Origin: CAIYPH01 sp043744375
GTDB lineage: Bacteria > Pseudomonadota > Alphaproteobacteria > Acetobacterales > Acetobacteraceae
Length of the DNA stretch: 14,303 nt
Assembly (NCBI GenBank): GCA_043744375.1
Contig: JAYTUU010000154.1
Location: 1-14,303 of the forward strand
Direction of reading: 5' to 3'
Shown: positions 1 to 7,885 of the stretch, one piece after another
Position numbering within the stretch: position 1 is the stretch's first letter
How the letters are laid out: each line of letters opens with the position of its first letter
The notes under the pieces: model-generated
What the model saw: the letters and a program-made list of their open reading frames with translations, nothing else
What the model was told of the DNA's origin: nothing
The model's database searches: none
Translations under genes and position numbers: made by a program

Positions 1-5
1 AAGCC

Positions 6-93
6 AGTCGGGGGGATCAAAGGGGCGTGCCCCTTTGCCGCCGGAGGCGCGCTTGCCTTCCCTGGACTGCCGTGGGGGAGCCGATCGGACTCT
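6..93 (-). repeat. Dispersed 3'-UTR repeat, left copy
   Basis: Read on the minus strand, this element starts 2 nt after the TAA stop of the enolase-superfamily gene ending at 96. Positions 38-93 form a 56-nt block that is the exact reverse complement of 14078-14133. Next comes a hairpin (18-37; arms CAAAGGGGC and GCCCCTTTG on the minus strand) and a C-rich tail ending near position 6. The other copy has the same layout but a different hairpin sequence with pairing preserved. No protein is supported here; short ORFs through it are shadows. It could act as a terminator or mRNA 3'-end stabiliser, or be a mobile palindromic element; function is inferred only. Confidence 0.85.
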
Positions 94-95
94 GC

Positions 96-1268
96 TTAGA
101 ACAGCACCGACGCATCCGGCGTGTAGCGCGCCAGCTTCTCGCGATCAATGCGCAGCCCGAGACCCGGCAATTCCGGGATCTCCAGATATCCCTCCGCATC
201 CAGCTTGAACGGTGCCTCGGTGATCCCGTCCACATACGGGCTGCCGCCGATATATTCGACCAGATCGACATTCGGCAGCGCCGCCGCCAATTGCAAGTCC
301 GCCGCCAGCCCGACCGCCGTGTTCCAGCCATGGCCGACATATTTGACACCGAAATCATCGGCCATCCAGGCAATCCGCCGCTGCTCGCTGATGCCGCCGA
401 CTTTGGTGACGTCCGGCTGCACGATGTCGAACGCCCCCCGGCTCAGCCATGGCAAGAACGCCTGCCGCCGCGTCAGCACCTCGCCGCCGGCAATCGGCAC
501 CGGGCTGACCCGCCGGAGATGGCAGAAATCGTCGATCGCATCGGGCCGCAACGCCTCCTCGAACCAGCCGACATTGTAGTCCTTCAGCATCTCCGCCGTA
601 CGCATCGCCCATTTCAGCCCCTGCGGCCAGTAGCTATCGGACGCCCCGGCATCCACCAGCAGCTTGGTATCCGCCCCCGCCCCCTCCCGCGCCGCCCGCA
701 CGATGGCCTCGTCGAGGCGGGTATCGTCGCGCCGCCCGAACGGCCCCCAGCCGATCTTGAAGGCACGAAACCCGAGCGCGCGATAGGACGCCACGAGGTC
801 CCGCATCGGGCCGGGCTCATCCATCAGCAGCGAGCAGTATGGCTGCACCCGGCTCGAATAGCTGCCGCCCAGCAGCCGCCCGACCGGCATGCCCGTCACC
901 TTGCCAAGGATGTCCCACAGCGCGATGTCGATACCGCTGATCACATGCGTCAGCGTGCCGCCGCGCCCCATCCAGAACGTGTTCTGGTGCATCTTCTCGG
1001 AAACCCGTTCCGGCTCCAGCGCGTTCTCGCCGCGCCACAGCGGCTCCAGCAGTTTCACGCCGGCCTGCACCAGCCCGCCATTGGTGAACACGCTGCCATG
1101 GCCGATCACCCCGGCATCGGTGTGCACGGCGATCAGCGCGTGCACGGAGTCCTCCGGCCGGATCTCCGTCGACCAGCCGCCCTGCGGCGTCTCGCCGATC
1201 AGCGGCGCCACCGACACTCCGGTAATCCGCACCTTCTGCTGTAATCCCGTTTCCCTGGACGCACCCAT
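96..1268 (-). CDS. Mandelate racemase/muconate lactonizing enzyme family protein (enolase superfamily), probable sugar-acid dehydratase
   Basis: This 390-aa protein has the full two-domain enolase-superfamily layout: an N-terminal capping domain (about 11-140) and a TIM barrel (about 145-370). Visible active-site residues are Lys171 in FKIGWG, metal ligands Asp206 (LLVDAG), Glu237 (WFEE) and Glu263 (AGGE), and the Asp286 (VQPD)-His313 (VGHGWN) dyad. The second lysine of the classical KxK is Gly173, so only the His/Asp side can provide a base, which suits an acid-sugar dehydratase or epimerase acting on one face. The ATG at 1268 has a good ribosome binding site (AAAGGGGAG). The gene diverges from the M81 peptidase gene and its stop abuts the left repeat. 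It shares the K-x-GWGP-x-GR motif with the enzyme at 2891-4069. Superfamily is certain; substrate is unknown. Confidence 0.93.
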   Translation of the reverse strand: MGASRETGLQQKVRITGVSVAPLIGETPQGGWSTEIRPEDSVHALIAVHTDAGVIGHGSVFTNGGLVQAGVKLLEPLWRGENALEPERVSEKMHQNTFWMGRGGTLTHVISGIDIALWDILGKVTGMPVGRLLGGSYSSRVQPYCSLLMDEPGPMRDLVASYRALGFRAFKIGWGPFGRRDDTRLDEAIVRAAREGAGADTKLLVDAGASDSYWPQGLKWAMRTAEMLKDYNVGWFEEALRPDAIDDFCHLRRVSPVPIAGGEVLTRRQAFLPWLSRGAFDIVQPDVTKVGGISEQRRIAWMADDFGVKYVGHGWNTAVGLAADLQLAAALPNVDLVEYIGGSPYVDGITEAPFKLDAEGYLEIPELPGLGLRIDREKLARYTPDASVLF

Positions 1269-1384
1269 GCCGCTCCCCTTTCGATCAGGACTTTCGCGAG
1301 CCTAGACGATGTTGCAGTCTCACGGCCATACCGACGCCGAACACGCGGCAGCCGGGGTGGAAAGCAACCAAGGGAGACGCGGCG
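1269..1384. promoter_or_regulatory. Divergent intergenic region
   Basis: This 116-bp gap separates two divergent genes and must hold both promoters. Ribosome binding sites are visible at each edge: AAAGGGGAG on the minus strand before 1268 and AAGGGAG on the plus strand before 1385. I see no convincing -35/-10 pair or operator palindrome. Confidence 0.5.
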
Positions 1385-2875
1385 ATGAAACGCATCATGC
1401 TCGTCGAATGCATGCAGGAGATTTCCTCCTTCAATCCGATGCAGTCCAGCTTTGACGAATTCGCCATCCAGCGCGGCGAGGAGATGTTCCGCCAGACCGG
1501 CCTGAACACCGGCCTCGGCGGCGCGCTCGGCGTCTTCCGCGCCGCCGGCGTCACCCTCGTCCCCGCCTACTCCGCCCGCGCCGGCAGCGCCGGCCTGCTC
1601 TCTGCCAATGCCTGGGCACAACTCTCCAGCGAGCTCAGCGCCGCCGTCGCCGCCAACATGAACGATATCGACGCCATCTACGTCTCCCTGCACGGCGCCA
1701 TGGGGGCCGACGGCGAACTAGACCCCGAAGGCTGGGTCCTCACCGAGGTGCGCCGCCTCGCCGGACCGCACGTACCCATCGTCATCTCTCTCGACCTGCA
1801 CGGCATCCTCACCGACCGCATGCTCAAGCAGATCGATGGCCTGGCGATCTACCACACCTACCCGCATGTCGATTTCGCCGACACCGGCGCCCGCGCCGCG
1901 CGCCTGCTGTTGCGCCTGCTCGACAAGCCCGCGCGCACCACCATCGCCCGCGTGGTCATCCCCGCCCTCGTCCGCGGCGACGAACTGATCACCAAGAGCG
2001 GCTGCTACGGCGACATGCTGCGCGAATGCCAGCGCATCGAACGCGACGGCACGGCAATGTCCGCCGGCATCATGATCGGCAACCCGTTCACCGACGTGCC
2101 GGAACTGTGCAGCCAGGTCATCGTCATGACCGACAACAACCCGGCCACCGCGACCGCCGAAGCCACCCGCCTCGCCGAGGAGTTCTGGCCGCAGCGCCAC
2201 CGCATGCAGGGCAAATTCATCGCCCTTGACCGCGCCATCGCCCAGGCCAGAACGATGCAGGGGCCGGTGCTGTTCACCGATGCCGCGGACGCAACGTCAT
2301 CGGGCGCGACCGGAGACTCCAACCTGATCCTGCGCGCGTTGCGCGACGCCGGCTACGACAAGCGCGTGCTGTGCCAGATCGTCGATCCCAAGGCGGCCCG
2401 GGCGGCGCATGCCGCCGGCGTGGGCGCCGAGATCGAAACAACCCTGGGCGGCCAGCATGACCCCGCCCGCTTCCCGCCGATGGCGGTGACCGCGCGCGTC
2501 AAGCTGCTGTCCGACGGCAAGGCAAGGCTGGAGACGGCACGCTCCGGTCTCGATGCCGGGCCCACGGCGGTACTGACCTACGGCAACACAACGGTCGTGG
2601 TGATGGCCCGCTCGGTGAGCCTGTTCGATCGCGCGATGTACTACTCGGTGGGCATCAACCCGACAGAGTACGACTTGATCGTGGTGAAATCGCCGCACAC
2701 GGAATACCACATGTTCGACCAGTGGGTGGAGAAGAACTTCAACATCGACATTCCCGGCGCCACCTCCGCCAACCTGCCCACCCTCGGCCACACCATCTGC
2801 GCGCGGCCGATGTATCCGCTCGATGACGTCACCCATTTCGTTCCGTCCCCGGGCATCTATGCCCGTCGCCCCTGA
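1385..2875 (+). CDS. M81 family metallopeptidase (MlrC/microcystinase-like, DUF1485)
   Basis: This 496-aa protein matches the usual length and order of the M81 family, named after microcystinase MlrC: an N-terminal DUF1485 domain (about 1-300) and an MlrC C-terminal domain (about 305-485). Conserved motifs are the N-terminal EISSFNP (Glu12), SLHGAM (101-106), DLHG (Asp137, His139) and HTYPHVD (His157, His161, Asp163); the acidic and histidine residues are probable zinc ligands. Characterised members cleave amide or peptide bonds, and most genomic members have unknown substrates, often beside transport and catabolic genes. The ATG at 1385 follows AAGGGAG at good spacing. The next gene begins 15 nt after the stop, so the two form an operon; its partner is an enolase-superfamily enzyme, suggesting hydrolysis of a small amide or lactam-like catabolite rather than a protein. 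That role is inferred. Confidence 0.92.
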   Translation: MKRIMLVECMQEISSFNPMQSSFDEFAIQRGEEMFRQTGLNTGLGGALGVFRAAGVTLVPAYSARAGSAGLLSANAWAQLSSELSAAVAANMNDIDAIYVSLHGAMGADGELDPEGWVLTEVRRLAGPHVPIVISLDLHGILTDRMLKQIDGLAIYHTYPHVDFADTGARAARLLLRLLDKPARTTIARVVIPALVRGDELITKSGCYGDMLRECQRIERDGTAMSAGIMIGNPFTDVPELCSQVIVMTDNNPATATAEATRLAEEFWPQRHRMQGKFIALDRAIAQARTMQGPVLFTDAADATSSGATGDSNLILRALRDAGYDKRVLCQIVDPKAARAAHAAGVGAEIETTLGGQHDPARFPPMAVTARVKLLSDGKARLETARSGLDAGPTAVLTYGNTTVVVMARSVSLFDRAMYYSVGINPTEYDLIVVKSPHTEYHMFDQWVEKNFNIDIPGATSANLPTLGHTICARPMYPLDDVTHFVPSPGIYARRP

Positions 2876-2890
2876 TCCGAAAGCCCTCCG

Positions 2891-4069
2891 ATGAAAATCG
2901 ATTCCGTCGACCTGTTCTACCTCGCCATGCCCGTCATCACGATCGAGGCCGATGGCAGCCAGGACGCCCTCCTCGTGCGCGTCACCGCCGGCGGCCATGT
3001 CGGCTGGGGCGAATGCGAGGCGGCCCCTCTGCCCTCCATCGCCGCCTTCGTCTGCCCGATGTCGCACGGCGTCTGCCGCCCTGTCGGCGCCTCCGTCCTC
3101 GGCCAGACGCTCGATGGCCCCGAGGACATCCGCCGCATGGCCGCCGCCGTCGAGTATGACAGCATGGACCTGCTGCAGGCCGCGCACACCTGGTCGGGCG
3201 TCGAAATGGCCCTGTGGGACCTCCTCGGCCGCGCCCGCGAAACGCCGGTCTGGCGCCTGCTCGGCTACACCGCCTCGCACAAGAAACTGCCCTACGCCTC
3301 CATGCTCTTCGGCGACACCCCCGAGCACACCCTGCGCCAAGGCCAATCCGCCCGCGCCTCCGGCTATGGCGCGGCCAAATTCGGCTGGGGCCCGATCGGC
3401 CGCGGCACTGCGGCACGCGATGCCGATCATTTCGCCGCTGCCCGCGAAGGCATCGGCCCCGACGCCCTCCTGCTCGTCGATACCGGCCAGATCTGGGGCG
3501 AGGACGTCGAAGCCGCCGCCGCCCGCATCCCCGCCCTCGAAGCCGCCCGCGCGACCTGGCTCGAAGAACCGTTCCACGCCAGCGCGCTCGGGGCCTACGG
3601 AGCGCTCGCCAAACGCAGCGGCGCCGTCAAACTCGCTGGCGGCGAGGGCGCCCACAACTTCTCGATGGCGCAGCATCTGATCGACTACGGCGGCGTTGGG
3701 TTTATCCAAATCGACACTGGCCGCATTGGCGGCATCGGCCCCGCCAAACGCGTCGCCGACTACGCGGTCGCGAAGGGCGTCACCTTCGTCAACCACACCT
3801 TCACCTCCCACCTCGCCGTCAGCGCCTCGATGCAGCCCTTCGCCGGATTGCCCGATCATCGCATCTGCGAATACCCGTTCCAGCCGAAGCCGCTCTCGGT
3901 CGATTTCGTTGCCACGCCGCTGCTGCGCGACGCCAACGGCCAAGTCGCCGCACCCGACTCCCCCGGCCTCGGCATCGACGTCAACCTCGCAGGCATGCGG
4001 CCCTACCTCGTCGATGTCGAAATCCGCGTCGGCGGCAAAACACTCTACGCCACGCCCGCCCTCGCCTGA
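2891..4069 (+). CDS. Mandelate racemase/muconate lactonizing enzyme family protein (enolase superfamily), second copy
   Basis: This 392-aa protein has the capping domain (about 1-130) and TIM barrel (about 135-365) of the superfamily. Key residues are Lys163 in AKFGWGP, Asp197 (LLVDTG), Glu225 (WLEE), Glu252 (LAGGE), Asp275 (IQIDTGRIGG) and His302 (VNHTF), with Glu327 (ICEYP) as the late-barrel acid. As in the enzyme at 96-1268, the second lysine of KxK is glycine, and both share GWGP-x-GR, so they are probably diverged paralogues of one subgroup. It is cotranscribed with the M81 gene 15 nt upstream. No strong Shine-Dalgarno precedes its ATG (GAAAGCCCTCCG), so translation may depend on coupling. 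Transcription probably ends at the palindrome from 4087. Substrate unknown; dehydratase or epimerase activity on a carboxylic acid is the family expectation. Confidence 0.92.
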   Translation: MKIDSVDLFYLAMPVITIEADGSQDALLVRVTAGGHVGWGECEAAPLPSIAAFVCPMSHGVCRPVGASVLGQTLDGPEDIRRMAAAVEYDSMDLLQAAHTWSGVEMALWDLLGRARETPVWRLLGYTASHKKLPYASMLFGDTPEHTLRQGQSARASGYGAAKFGWGPIGRGTAARDADHFAAAREGIGPDALLLVDTGQIWGEDVEAAAARIPALEAARATWLEEPFHASALGAYGALAKRSGAVKLAGGEGAHNFSMAQHLIDYGGVGFIQIDTGRIGGIGPAKRVADYAVAKGVTFVNHTFTSHLAVSASMQPFAGLPDHRICEYPFQPKPLSVDFVATPLLRDANGQVAAPDSPGLGIDVNLAGMRPYLVDVEIRVGGKTLYATPALA

Positions 4070-4086
4070 TCCGCACAATGCCAAGC

Positions 4087-4164
4087 GGATAAAAGTTTTT
4101 TGGTTCTTTTTTTCAAAAAAGAACAGCGCTTCTTTTTGAAAAAAGAAGCAAAAACTTTTTATCC
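4087..4164. terminator. Nested AT-rich palindrome (bidirectional terminator or interspersed repeat)
   Basis: Three inverted repeats are nested. The outer arms (4087-4102 and 4149-4164; GGATAAAAGTTTTTTG against CAAAAACTTTTTATCC) enclose two adjacent hairpins. Hairpin 1 (4103-4124) has arms GTTCTTTTTT and AAAAAAGAAC with a 2-nt loop; hairpin 2 (4128-4149) has arms GCTTCTTTTT and AAAAAGAAGC. The AT-rich block stands out sharply in a very GC-rich window and lies between convergent genes, 17 nt after the upstream stop. The right outer arm overlaps the TAA stop of the monooxygenase gene (4159-4161). Stems with T-runs on both strands fit a two-way intrinsic terminator. The modular layout also resembles dispersed BIME/REP-type repeats, but copy number cannot be judged here. 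Confidence 0.8.
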
Positions 4165-5232
4165 ATTTTCTGCGAAGGCGGTCATTACTTGCGTGCCGAA
4201 GCGGTGCATCGAGGCCATCGCCTGGTCGTGCGCCATGTCGCCGAAGCCGGTCTGGCACAGCAGATGCTGCACGCCGACCGACTGCAATTCGGCCACCTGC
4301 GCGCGCACCGTTGCGGGTGAGCCAAACAGCGTGCCCGTGGCCAGCACATAGGCGATCGCCTCCGCCTCGCCCACCGCGGGGTCGGTCCAGGGATTGAGCA
4401 TCGCCGGCTCGATGACGAAATCGGCGGGGTTCAGATCATGCCGAACATGCATCATATGCTCCCGCGTCCGCAGCAGCAGCGCGGAGACTTCCGCCTCCGC
4501 CTGCGCATCGGTCTCCGCGACGTACACGTTCCGCCAAAGCGCGCATTGCCCGAGCAGGCGCGCGCGCGCCGCGGCATCATGCCCGCCGGCGATGAGCCCG
4601 GCCTCGTAGAGCGCCCAGCGCTCGGCGATCCGCGCCACCGGCAGCCGCGCCGTCAGGATCGGAATACCCTTGCGCCCGCATTCGGTGAACGATGCCGGCG
4701 AGATCACACTGCGCCATAGCGGCGGCCCGGGCTGCTGCACCGGCCGCGGCCGCAGTTCGGGCACATGAACCTTGTAGTACTTGCCTTCAAACGTCAGTGG
4801 CGTCGCCACCCAGAGTCGCTCGAAAATCTCCAGCGCCTCCCCCATCCGCGCCCGGCTGTCATCGCTGCGCAACCCATGCCCGACGAATTCGAATTCGTTA
4901 TAAACCGTCCCCTTGCCGATGCCGACATCGATGCGGCCCTTGCTGAGATTGTCCAGCAGCGCGAGTTGCACGGCGAGCCGCACGGGGTGATGGAACGGCA
5001 TCTGCACAACGGCAAACCCGATCCGGATCCGCTCCGTCTTCATCGCCAGGGCGGCCGCAAACAACAGCGCGTCGTTGTAGACGCTCTCTCCGGTGAAATA
5101 ATGCTCAGTCAGCCATACGCTGCTGAACCCCAGCGCCTCCGCGGCACAGGCCTGCGCCAGTTGGTCGTCGATCCGCGCCGCGTCCTCTGCCGGCGAGGGT
5201 GAAAGTGCCAGCGTCAACCATCCAAACCGCAT
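4159..5232 (-). CDS. LLM class flavin-dependent oxidoreductase (bacterial luciferase-like monooxygenase)
   Basis: This 357-aa protein is a single TIM-barrel flavin monooxygenase of the luciferase family, which use reduced FMN and oxygen to oxidise small molecules. Evidence is the start MRFGWLTLAL, the helix and strand around ALGFSSVWLTEHYF, and the family signature NLSKGRIDVGIGKG followed by E-F-E-F-V-G. The C-terminal part includes the GSPATVRAQVAEL segment, in which family members regulate access to the flavin. The frame stays open to an ATG at 5283, and another ATG lies at 5244 preceded by GGGGG; I chose 5232 because the family usually begins M-[KR]-F-G and GGGG lies 6 nt upstream. It diverges from the dioxygenase gene and converges on the M81/enolase operon. 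Its reductase partner is not in the window and the substrate is unknown. Confidence 0.9.
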   Translation of the reverse strand: MRFGWLTLALSPSPAEDAARIDDQLAQACAAEALGFSSVWLTEHYFTGESVYNDALLFAAALAMKTERIRIGFAVVQMPFHHPVRLAVQLALLDNLSKGRIDVGIGKGTVYNEFEFVGHGLRSDDSRARMGEALEIFERLWVATPLTFEGKYYKVHVPELRPRPVQQPGPPLWRSVISPASFTECGRKGIPILTARLPVARIAERWALYEAGLIAGGHDAAARARLLGQCALWRNVYVAETDAQAEAEVSALLLRTREHMMHVRHDLNPADFVIEPAMLNPWTDPAVGEAEAIAYVLATGTLFGSPATVRAQVAELQSVGVQHLLCQTGFGDMAHDQAMASMHRFGTQVMTAFAENG

Positions 5233-5451
5233 CGCGATCCCCATCACGTCGCCCCCGGCACCATCGCGCGCGAGCCCAACCATGCGGTCAGGTTGGCCCG
5301 AAATGCCCGCCGGGGAAAGCCCATCGGCTCACTGTGCGCGCAGTGTCGCGAAATGCGGGACTATGACCGCGCAAGCCGCAACGGCTTTACCACTTGCGGG
5401 CGCCGCGGTCTGGCGCCATGAATCGGATTGGGCGGAAACCAGGGGGCAAGA
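5233..5451. promoter_or_regulatory. Divergent control region between monooxygenase and dioxygenase genes
   Basis: This roughly 220-bp gap must carry both divergent promoters unless the monooxygenase starts further upstream (5244 or 5283). An imperfect palindrome at 5330-5345 (CACTG, six bases, CAGTG) is the best operator candidate. It lies between two direct copies of CGAAATGC (5299-5306 and 5349-5356) spaced 50 bp apart. The dioxygenase ribosome binding site (CCAGGGGGCAAG) is clear. No confident -35/-10 pair is visible, and no regulator gene is in the window to pair with the site. Confidence 0.35.
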
Positions 5452-6333
5452 ATGAACGCATTGCGCGGCAATCAAGGGCCTCGCTACAAGCATGCGCCAG
5501 GCGAGAGCGCGCCCTATGGCAGCATTCGCGTGGACAAGCTGACGCCGATCATCGGGGCTGAGATCGGCGGGGTGGATTTGGCGCAGCCACTGGGGAACCA
5601 GGTGTTCGACGAGATCCATCGGGCGTTGGCGGAGAATTCGGTGATCTTTTTCCGCGACCAGACGCTGACCCCACAGCAGCATCTGACGTTCGGGCGACGG
5701 TTCGGGGAGTTGCACATCCATCCCGCCGCGCCGCATGAGCCAGGCGAGCCGGCGCTGATGAAAATCCACGCCGACCGCAATTCGCCGCGCGCCAACGGCG
5801 AGGGGTGGCACAGCGATGTCTCCTGCGACGCCGCGCCGCCGATGGGGAGCATTCTGTACATCCGCCAATGCCCGCCTGATGGAGGCGACACGCTGTTCGC
5901 CAGCATGTATGCGGCATGGGACGCGTTGTCGGATCGGATGCGGGCCTATCTGGACGGGCTGATGGCGGTGCATGACGGCGAGGAGGTGTATCGCGGCACC
6001 TATGCCAATCTCGGCGTCGCCGACCGGCCGGAATACCCGCGCGCCGAGCACCCGATCGCGCGGGTCCATCCGGTGACCGGGCGCAAGGCGCTGTATGTCA
6101 ATCGCGGCTTCACCCGGCGGATACTCGGGGTGCCGCGCGACGAAAGCGAGGCCATTCTGCGCTATCTGTATGAGCATGCGGAAAACCCGCTGTTCCAGTG
6201 CCGGTTCCGCTGGACGGAGAACACGGTGGCGTTCTGGGACAATCGCTGCACGCAGCATCGCGCGATGTGGGACTACTGGCCGCATACGCGCAGCGGCAAC
6301 CGGGTGACGGTACAGGGCGAGCGGCCGATTTGA
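5452..6333 (+). CDS. TauD/TfdA family Fe(II)/2-oxoglutarate-dependent dioxygenase
   Basis: This 293-aa protein is close to TauD in length. The jelly-roll core shows the iron facial triad as His120-x-Asp122 (GWHSDVSCD) and distal His269 (CTQHRAMWDY). The 2-oxoglutarate-binding arginines lie 11 and 15 residues after the distal histidine (Arg280 and Arg284), the TauD spacing. The family N-terminal signature IGAEIGGVDL and the segment VIFFRDQTLTPQQH are also present. Such enzymes hydroxylate small acids, sulfonates, sulfates or aryloxy acids, releasing CO2 and succinate. A TTG at 5428 would add 8 residues, but the ATG at 5452 has the strong Shine-Dalgarno AGGGGG. The solute-binding protein gene begins 42 nt downstream in the same direction, so both probably form one transcript and may handle the same compound. 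The substrate is not identifiable. Confidence 0.92.
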   Translation: MNALRGNQGPRYKHAPGESAPYGSIRVDKLTPIIGAEIGGVDLAQPLGNQVFDEIHRALAENSVIFFRDQTLTPQQHLTFGRRFGELHIHPAAPHEPGEPALMKIHADRNSPRANGEGWHSDVSCDAAPPMGSILYIRQCPPDGGDTLFASMYAAWDALSDRMRAYLDGLMAVHDGEEVYRGTYANLGVADRPEYPRAEHPIARVHPVTGRKALYVNRGFTRRILGVPRDESEAILRYLYEHAENPLFQCRFRWTENTVAFWDNRCTQHRAMWDYWPHTRSGNRVTVQGERPI

Positions 6334-6375
6334 TGCGCAGGTTTTCGTAACGGGTTCAATGGACAGGAGCATGCA

Positions 6376-7875
6376 ATGAAGAAATCAACGGGCGAACAAC
6401 CGGGCGGCCTCGATCGGCGCGCGCTGCTCGGCTATGCGGCAGCGGCCGGCGTGGCCGCGGGGCTGCCGGGCGAGGCCGCGGCACAGACCAGCCAGATCGG
6501 CATCGATGCGGCGCAGTGGACGCCCGAGTATATCAGCTCGATCGCGGGCACGGCCGAGTACGACACGGCCGCCGAATGCGCGCGCGTGGTGCCGCTGAAC
6601 TATGCGGGGCGGCTGACCTATTGGTGGGTCGGCCCGAACCAGGCCTCCCCGCAGATCGAGCATGAGATCGACGCGCAGTTCTGGGCGGCGTTCGCCAAGA
6701 CCTATCCGAACATCAAAGTAACGAAGCAGAATCTCGACTATAATGAAATGCTGAACAAGTCGCGCACCGCGGCCCTCGGCAAAGCGGCACCGATGGTGGC
6801 GAAATTCCCGATCCTCTGGGGCGTCGAGTTCGCCGCGAAGGGCCTGTTGCGCGAATTCTCGCCCGAGGACGTCGGCTATTCCCGCGCCGAGTTCTGGCCG
6901 GGCGCGATGAAGTCGGTGATGTGGAAGGGCAAGACCTACGGGGTGCCGACCAACAACGAGACGATGGCGCTGATTTGGAATGCCGGGCTGTTCAAGGAGG
7001 CCGGACTGGACCCGGAGACGCCGCCGGCAACGTGGGCGGATCTGGTGGCCTATTCCAAGCAGATCAAGGAAAAGACCGGCAAGAACGGCTACGGCATGGT
7101 CGCGCGGGTGAATGCCGGGAACACGCCGTTCCGCTACATGCCGCAATGCTGGGCGTTCGGCGGCGGGGCGCTCGACGAGGCCGAGGCGGCGCCGGGCTAC
7201 AAGGCGATATTCGCCAACAACGCCGGCTCGAAGGCGGCGTTGCAGGCGTCGTACGACATGTATGTGCGCGACAAATCGGTGCCAACCTCAGCGCTGACCA
7301 ATACACAAACAGAAAACCAGGACCCGTTCATCGCCGGCCAACTGGCGATGATGATCAGCCACCCCAGCGAATACGCGGCGATGCTGGACCGTGCCCGCAA
7401 GGCAACCGGCGAGGACAAGAAGACCGCCGAGGCGGTGGTGGCGAACATGCGCTACGGGCTGATCCCGATGGGGCCGGCACGGCGCGCGGTGGTGTTCGGC
7501 GGATCGAACGCCCACGTGTTCCATCCCAACATCGTCGATGGCGGGCTGGACGTCGATGCGGCGCGGGCGTTCATCGCGTTTTCGACGGGGCCGGAATGGT
7601 CGACCAAGCTGGCCTGGGTCAGTTCGAACCCCGGCAACACGCGCGGCTTCCGCACGAAGTGGATGAAGGAGCGGCTGGACACGATCAAGTTCCTGAGCGT
7701 GACGACCTCGATGCTCCCCGCCGGAATTCCGTTCCCGGTGCTGCCGCAATCGGCCGAGATCATGAACATCATCATCCCCGGCATGTTGCAGAACGCGCTG
7801 ACACGCAAAATGTCGGTGTCCGACGCGGCCGATGACGCGGCCAAGAAGATCAAGGAGTTGCTGGCCGATCTGTAG
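6376..7875 (+). CDS. ABC transporter family 1 extracellular solute-binding protein, Tat-exported, no adjacent permease
   Basis: This 499-aa protein begins with a Tat-type leader: a polar N-region, DRRALLGY (Arg14-Arg15), a small-residue hydrophobic core and a probable cleavage site after EAAA (about residue 36). The mature protein has the SBP_bac_1 fold hallmarks, including LTYWWVGP as first strand, FAKTYPNIKVTKQNLDYNEM, the hinge region KTYGVPTNNETMALIWNAGLFKEAGL and PATWADLVAYSKQIKEKTG. Family members bind sugars, oligosaccharides, polyols or related small molecules in the periplasm and deliver them to an ABC importer. The ATG has a good AGGAG 6 nt upstream. No membrane permease or ATPase gene is in the window, so its transporter must be encoded elsewhere. 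Association with the dioxygenase gene 42 nt upstream suggests both act on one nutrient. Transcription ends at the hairpin at 7886-7913. Confidence 0.92.
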   Translation: MKKSTGEQPGGLDRRALLGYAAAAGVAAGLPGEAAAQTSQIGIDAAQWTPEYISSIAGTAEYDTAAECARVVPLNYAGRLTYWWVGPNQASPQIEHEIDAQFWAAFAKTYPNIKVTKQNLDYNEMLNKSRTAALGKAAPMVAKFPILWGVEFAAKGLLREFSPEDVGYSRAEFWPGAMKSVMWKGKTYGVPTNNETMALIWNAGLFKEAGLDPETPPATWADLVAYSKQIKEKTGKNGYGMVARVNAGNTPFRYMPQCWAFGGGALDEAEAAPGYKAIFANNAGSKAALQASYDMYVRDKSVPTSALTNTQTENQDPFIAGQLAMMISHPSEYAAMLDRARKATGEDKKTAEAVVANMRYGLIPMGPARRAVVFGGSNAHVFHPNIVDGGLDVDAARAFIAFSTGPEWSTKLAWVSSNPGNTRGFRTKWMKERLDTIKFLSVTTSMLPAGIPFPVLPQSAEIMNIIIPGMLQNALTRKMSVSDAADDAAKKIKELLADL

Positions 7876-7885
7876 AACAGGCAAG

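Noticed and set aside
2297..4258. 653-codon minus-strand open frame across the M81 and enolase genes
   Set aside because: It is antisense to two genes with clear family motifs, its composition is Gly/Ala/Arg/Val-rich without domains, and it runs through the AT-rich palindrome. This is a GC-rich shadow frame.
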